A stretch of DNA of 8,811 nucleotides from an uncultured Acetobacteraceae bacterium (GTDB lineage: Bacteria > Pseudomonadota > Alphaproteobacteria > Acetobacterales > Acetobacteraceae), in the NCBI GenBank assembly GCA_903839965.1, contig CAIMEK010000779.1, forward strand, positions 1 to 8,811, in the 5' to 3' direction. Positions 6,113 through 8,811 of the stretch are shown piece by piece; the first letter of the stretch is position 1, and the number at the start of each line of letters is the position of its first letter. Made by a program: the position numbers and the translations under genes. The notes below the pieces were generated by a model. It searched no databases and had not been told where the DNA came from. It was given only the letters and a program-made list of their open reading frames with translations.

Positions 6113-8640
6113 CAGCCGCGCAGCGCCGCCAATGCGGCGAACGGATGGCCGGCGACCGGCGGGTGACGGCGCGACGGCCGGATCGGCGGAACGCGCCTGA
6201 GCGGGACCGCCATCGGCGGCATCGGCGGCCCGAACTGGTCGTTGGCCAGCGTGCCCGCCGGGATCAGCCGGAAACCGAGACCGCGCAGCACCGCCGGCAC
6301 GATCTCGGGCTTGGCCGACAGCCGCGAGGCCAGGTCGGCGGGCACCGGCACCGGCCGCTGCCGCGCCGCGAAGGCCAGTTCGGCGACGATCCGCTCGGCG
6401 ACGTCCAGCCGCACCAGCACCGGCCCGGCGGCAATCCACCCCATCGCGGTGGCGAAATCCTCCGGCCAGCCGGCCGGCGGGGCGGTGGATACCGCTCCCG
6501 GGGGCGGCAATTCGGGCACCGGCACGCCGGCGCGCAACGCCCACAGCAGCGCCCGCATGGCTGCCGCGCGCGGCTTCAGCAGCGCCGGCATGAACAGCGC
6601 ATGCCGTCCGGCCCGCACGCCCAACGCCTTCAGCCGCCCGCGCAGGTCGGGCGGCACGGCGTTCTCAGTGGCGCCCGGCACCACGCCGAGCCCCTCGATC
6701 AGCCGGTGCAGCGGCCCGCGCAGCGCGCCCTCGGCATCGGCCGCCGCCACCGCCGCCGTCAGCGGCGCCAGCGCCGCCTGCACCTGGCCCTGCACGAAAC
6801 GCTGCAGCCGCACCCGCACCCGCTCGCGCGACGGGCCGTCGAGGAACTCGCTGTCCAGCACCTCGACCCGGGGCCGCAACACGTTCGCCGCCGGCCGCAA
6901 CCGCGCCACCGGGGTGCCGGCCCAGGCGATGTGCTGCCAGGCCGCCGCCGGGTCGGGCACCCAGGCGAACGCCACATCCGCCTCGGCTTCCAGCTTGCCC
7001 ACGCGCTGCGGCATCTCCTCACGCAAGGCGCGCCGCGCCGCCCGCAACACCAGCCGACGCTCCTCGCCTTCGCTCAACGGATCCGGCGCGAAGTCGAACC
7101 CCGCGATCTGGCCGACCGGATGGCCCTCCACCACGACCTCGCCCCGCCGCGTCACCGCGGACAGCAGCTCTACCCCGTCGTTCGCCTCCAGCCGGCGCAT
7201 CAGCTGCGCGGCGCGGCGGTCGACGAAACGGGCGGTCAGCCGCTCGTGCAGCACGTCGGACAGCCGGTCCTCCACCTCGCGGGCGCGACCCTGCCAGTGC
7301 AGCGCATCGGGCACCCAGTCCGAGCGGGCGGCGATGTAGGACCACACCCGCACGCCGGACAGCCGCTGCATCAAGGTGTCGATGTCGCCTTCGACGCGGT
7401 CGAGCGCGGCGACCTGCCCGGCGATCCAGTCGGTCGGCAGCCTGCGGTCGCGCACCACGTGGGCGAACACCCGGCCGCACAGCTTCACATGGCTGTCCTC
7501 GGCCAGCTTGCGGAAATCGGGGATCTGGCAGGCGTCCCACAGCAGCCGTACCCGGCCGCGGCCGCGCGCCAGCTCGCGCACCTCCGGCTCGCGCGCCAGC
7601 GTGGCCAGCGTCTGCAGGTCGGTGGCGTCGTTGCCGCGCACCAGGCCCGGCCCGGGCGGCGGCTCCAGCAGGCTGCCCAGCAACGCATCCACATGGCTGA
7701 AATCGAGCTCGCTGTTGCGCCAGCACAGTTGCTCCAGCCGCTCGAAGCTGTGCGTCTCGATCGCTTCCACGAGCTGCGGCTGCAGCGGCGGACACTCGGC
7801 CGTGGTGCCGAAGGTGCCGTCGCGCATGCCCCGGCCGGCCCGGCCCGCGATCTGCGCCAGCTCCGGCGCCTTCAACGCGCGCGGCCGGTGGCCGTCGAAC
7901 TTGCCCAGCCCGGCGAAGGCGACATGGTCCACGTTCATGTTCAGGCCCATGCCGATGGCGTCCGTCGCCACCAGGAAATCGACCTCCTTCTGCTGGTAGA
8001 GCGCCACCTGGGCGTTGCGGGTGCGCGGCGACAACCGCCCCATGACCACCGCACAGCCGCCCCGCCGGCGACGGATCATCTCGGCGATGGCGTAGACCTC
8101 GGCGGCGCTGAAGGCGACCACGGCGGTGCGCGGCGGCACCCGCGACAACTTTGTGACCCCGGCATGCACGAGCTGGGACAGCCGCGGCCTGGTCTCCACC
8201 TCGGCCTGCGGCACCAGGCGTTGCAGCAGCGGGCGGATGGTTTCCGCGCCGAGGAACATGGTCTCCACCAAGCCGCGCGCATGCAACAGCCGGTCGGTGA
8301 ACACATGCCCGCGGTCGGGGTCGGCACAGAGCTGGATCTCGTCGACGGCGACGAACTCGACGCGGCGGTCGAGCGGCATCGCCTCGGTGGTGCAGGAGAA
8401 CCAACGGGCGTCCGGCGGGACGATCTTTTCCTCGCCGGTGATCAAGGCCACATGCCGCGCGCCGTTGCGCGCCACCATGCGGTCGTAGTTCTCGCGCGCC
8501 AACAGCCGCAACGGAAAGCCGATGATGCCGGACGCATGCGCCAACAGGCGCTCCATGGCCAGATGCGTCTTGCCCGTGTTGGTGGGCCCGAGAACAGCCT
8601 TCACCCGCGCCGGCAGGTCGCCCAGTGCGAATCCCGACAT
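6112..8640 (-). CDS. SUV3-like superfamily 2 RNA helicase
   Basis: An 842-residue ATP-dependent helicase related to mitochondrial SUV3, the helicase of the mitochondrial RNA degradosome. Motifs: Walker A GPTNTGKT 18-25; GFPLRLLARE 41-50; CTTEAMP 83-89; Walker B DEIQ 100-103; FLGAETIRPLL 129-139; motif V ATDAIGMGLN 225-234; motif VI QIAGRAGRG 263-271. All core motifs are intact, so it should be active. After the two RecA-like domains (to about 300) comes a long C-terminal region of about 540 residues, ending in the family-typical HPFAALAALRG. ATG 8640 is chosen because the family N-terminus (ALGDLPARVKAVLGPTNTGKT) starts shortly after it. An in-frame TTG at 8676 would add 12 residues; neither has a good ribosome binding site (GGGAG is about 17 bases before 8640). 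It heads the minus-strand block. The repeat at 8691-8811 lies in its leader, about 58 bases upstream. Confidence 0.93.
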   Translation of the reverse strand: MSGFALGDLPARVKAVLGPTNTGKTHLAMERLLAHASGIIGFPLRLLARENYDRMVARNGARHVALITGEEKIVPPDARWFSCTTEAMPLDRRVEFVAVDEIQLCADPDRGHVFTDRLLHARGLVETMFLGAETIRPLLQRLVPQAEVETRPRLSQLVHAGVTKLSRVPPRTAVVAFSAAEVYAIAEMIRRRRGGCAVVMGRLSPRTRNAQVALYQQKEVDFLVATDAIGMGLNMNVDHVAFAGLGKFDGHRPRALKAPELAQIAGRAGRGMRDGTFGTTAECPPLQPQLVEAIETHSFERLEQLCWRNSELDFSHVDALLGSLLEPPPGPGLVRGNDATDLQTLATLAREPEVRELARGRGRVRLLWDACQIPDFRKLAEDSHVKLCGRVFAHVVRDRRLPTDWIAGQVAALDRVEGDIDTLMQRLSGVRVWSYIAARSDWVPDALHWQGRAREVEDRLSDVLHERLTARFVDRRAAQLMRRLEANDGVELLSAVTRRGEVVVEGHPVGQIAGFDFAPDPLSEGEERRLVLRAARRALREEMPQRVGKLEAEADVAFAWVPDPAAAWQHIAWAGTPVARLRPAANVLRPRVEVLDSEFLDGPSRERVRVRLQRFVQGQVQAALAPLTAAVAAADAEGALRGPLHRLIEGLGVVPGATENAVPPDLRGRLKALGVRAGRHALFMPALLKPRAAAMRALLWALRAGVPVPELPPPGAVSTAPPAGWPEDFATAMGWIAAGPVLVRLDVAERIVAELAFAARQRPVPVPADLASRLSAKPEIVPAVLRGLGFRLIPAGTLANDQFGPPMPPMAVPLRRVPPIRPSRRHPPVAGHPFAALAALRG

Positions 8641-8690
8641 GCCAGGAATGGTTGGGTCTCCCGCCGCCGAACGCAAGCCCTATCGAGGGA

Positions 8691-8811
8691 GGCAAGGCGA
8701 GGGGCTCTGCCCCTCGACCCCGCCAAGGGCCGTGAGGCCCTTGGAACCCGTTCGTTTTAGGGGGTCTTGGCGAGAGGGGGGTGAGGAGATGTCGATGCAG
8801 CTCCTCGCCCC
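8691..8811. repeat. Second copy of the modular hairpin repeat, cut by the window edge
   Basis: Same module order as the left half of the copy at 181-370 and in the same orientation: GAGGGGC-TCT-GCCCCTC at 8699-8715; a perfect 9-bp stem CCAAGGGCC/GGCCCTTGG with a GTGA loop at 8723-8744; then the central arm, identical over 8756-8791 to 236-271. The central hairpin begins to close with 11 pairs visible (8778-8788 with 8801-8811, one of them T-G) before the window ends. The loop sequence differs from the first copy. It lies in the leader of the helicase. The rest of the palindrome must lie outside. Confidence 0.85.

Noticed and set aside
6145..8760. 871-codon open frame on the plus strand opposite the helicase.
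   Set aside because: It is rich in Arg, His, Gln and Pro with no recognisable domain, and lies antisense to a helicase with all motifs intact; it is a shadow of high GC.

Overview
The window is very GC-rich and carries the gene content of an alphaproteobacterium. I infer the Acetobacteraceae/Rhodospirillales from three things: a SUV3-like helicase, an S4 protein, a seven-iron ferredoxin and CarD encoded together on one strand; a YbbP-like permease with an alphaproteobacterial N-terminus; and G+C-rich hairpin repeats of a kind I associate with that family. The assignment rests on pattern recognition, not on a search.

Layout. Positions 1-390 hold no gene I can support. They contain a short hairpin, a weak promoter candidate and a large palindromic repeat (about 181-366). 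On the plus strand follow a 10-TM FtsX/MacB-type ABC permease of the YbbP type (391-2889) and a Bax inhibitor-1 family membrane protein (2986-3762). A 14-bp perfect hairpin then separates these from a minus-strand block. Read from right to left, that block is a SUV3-like RNA helicase (8640-6112), an Hsp15-like S4 RNA-binding protein overlapping it by one base (6112-5756), the ferredoxin FdxA 25 bases further on (5730-5398), a 317-bp gap, and a CarD family RNA polymerase-binding regulator (5080-3830). A second copy of the repeat lies just upstream of the helicase and runs off the right edge (about 8691-8811).

How the genes fit together. The minus-strand block links RNA unwinding or decay (helicase), ribosome or RNA binding (S4 protein), electron transfer (FdxA) and control of RNA polymerase at promoters (CarD). 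The first three are close enough to be co-transcribed. CarD has room for its own promoter. The two plus-strand membrane proteins show no clear functional link to each other or to the block.

Points that stand out: CarD carries a 257-residue N-terminal extension made of a histone-H1-like Lys/Pro/Ala segment and then an acidic Pro/Glu segment. The same modular hairpin repeat forms the upstream leader of both the permease and the helicase, with a compensatory base-pair change between copies. The permease has a nine-G tract 13 codons after its start and no ATPase partner in view. The BI-1 protein has Asn where the pH-sensing Asp of characterised members is expected.
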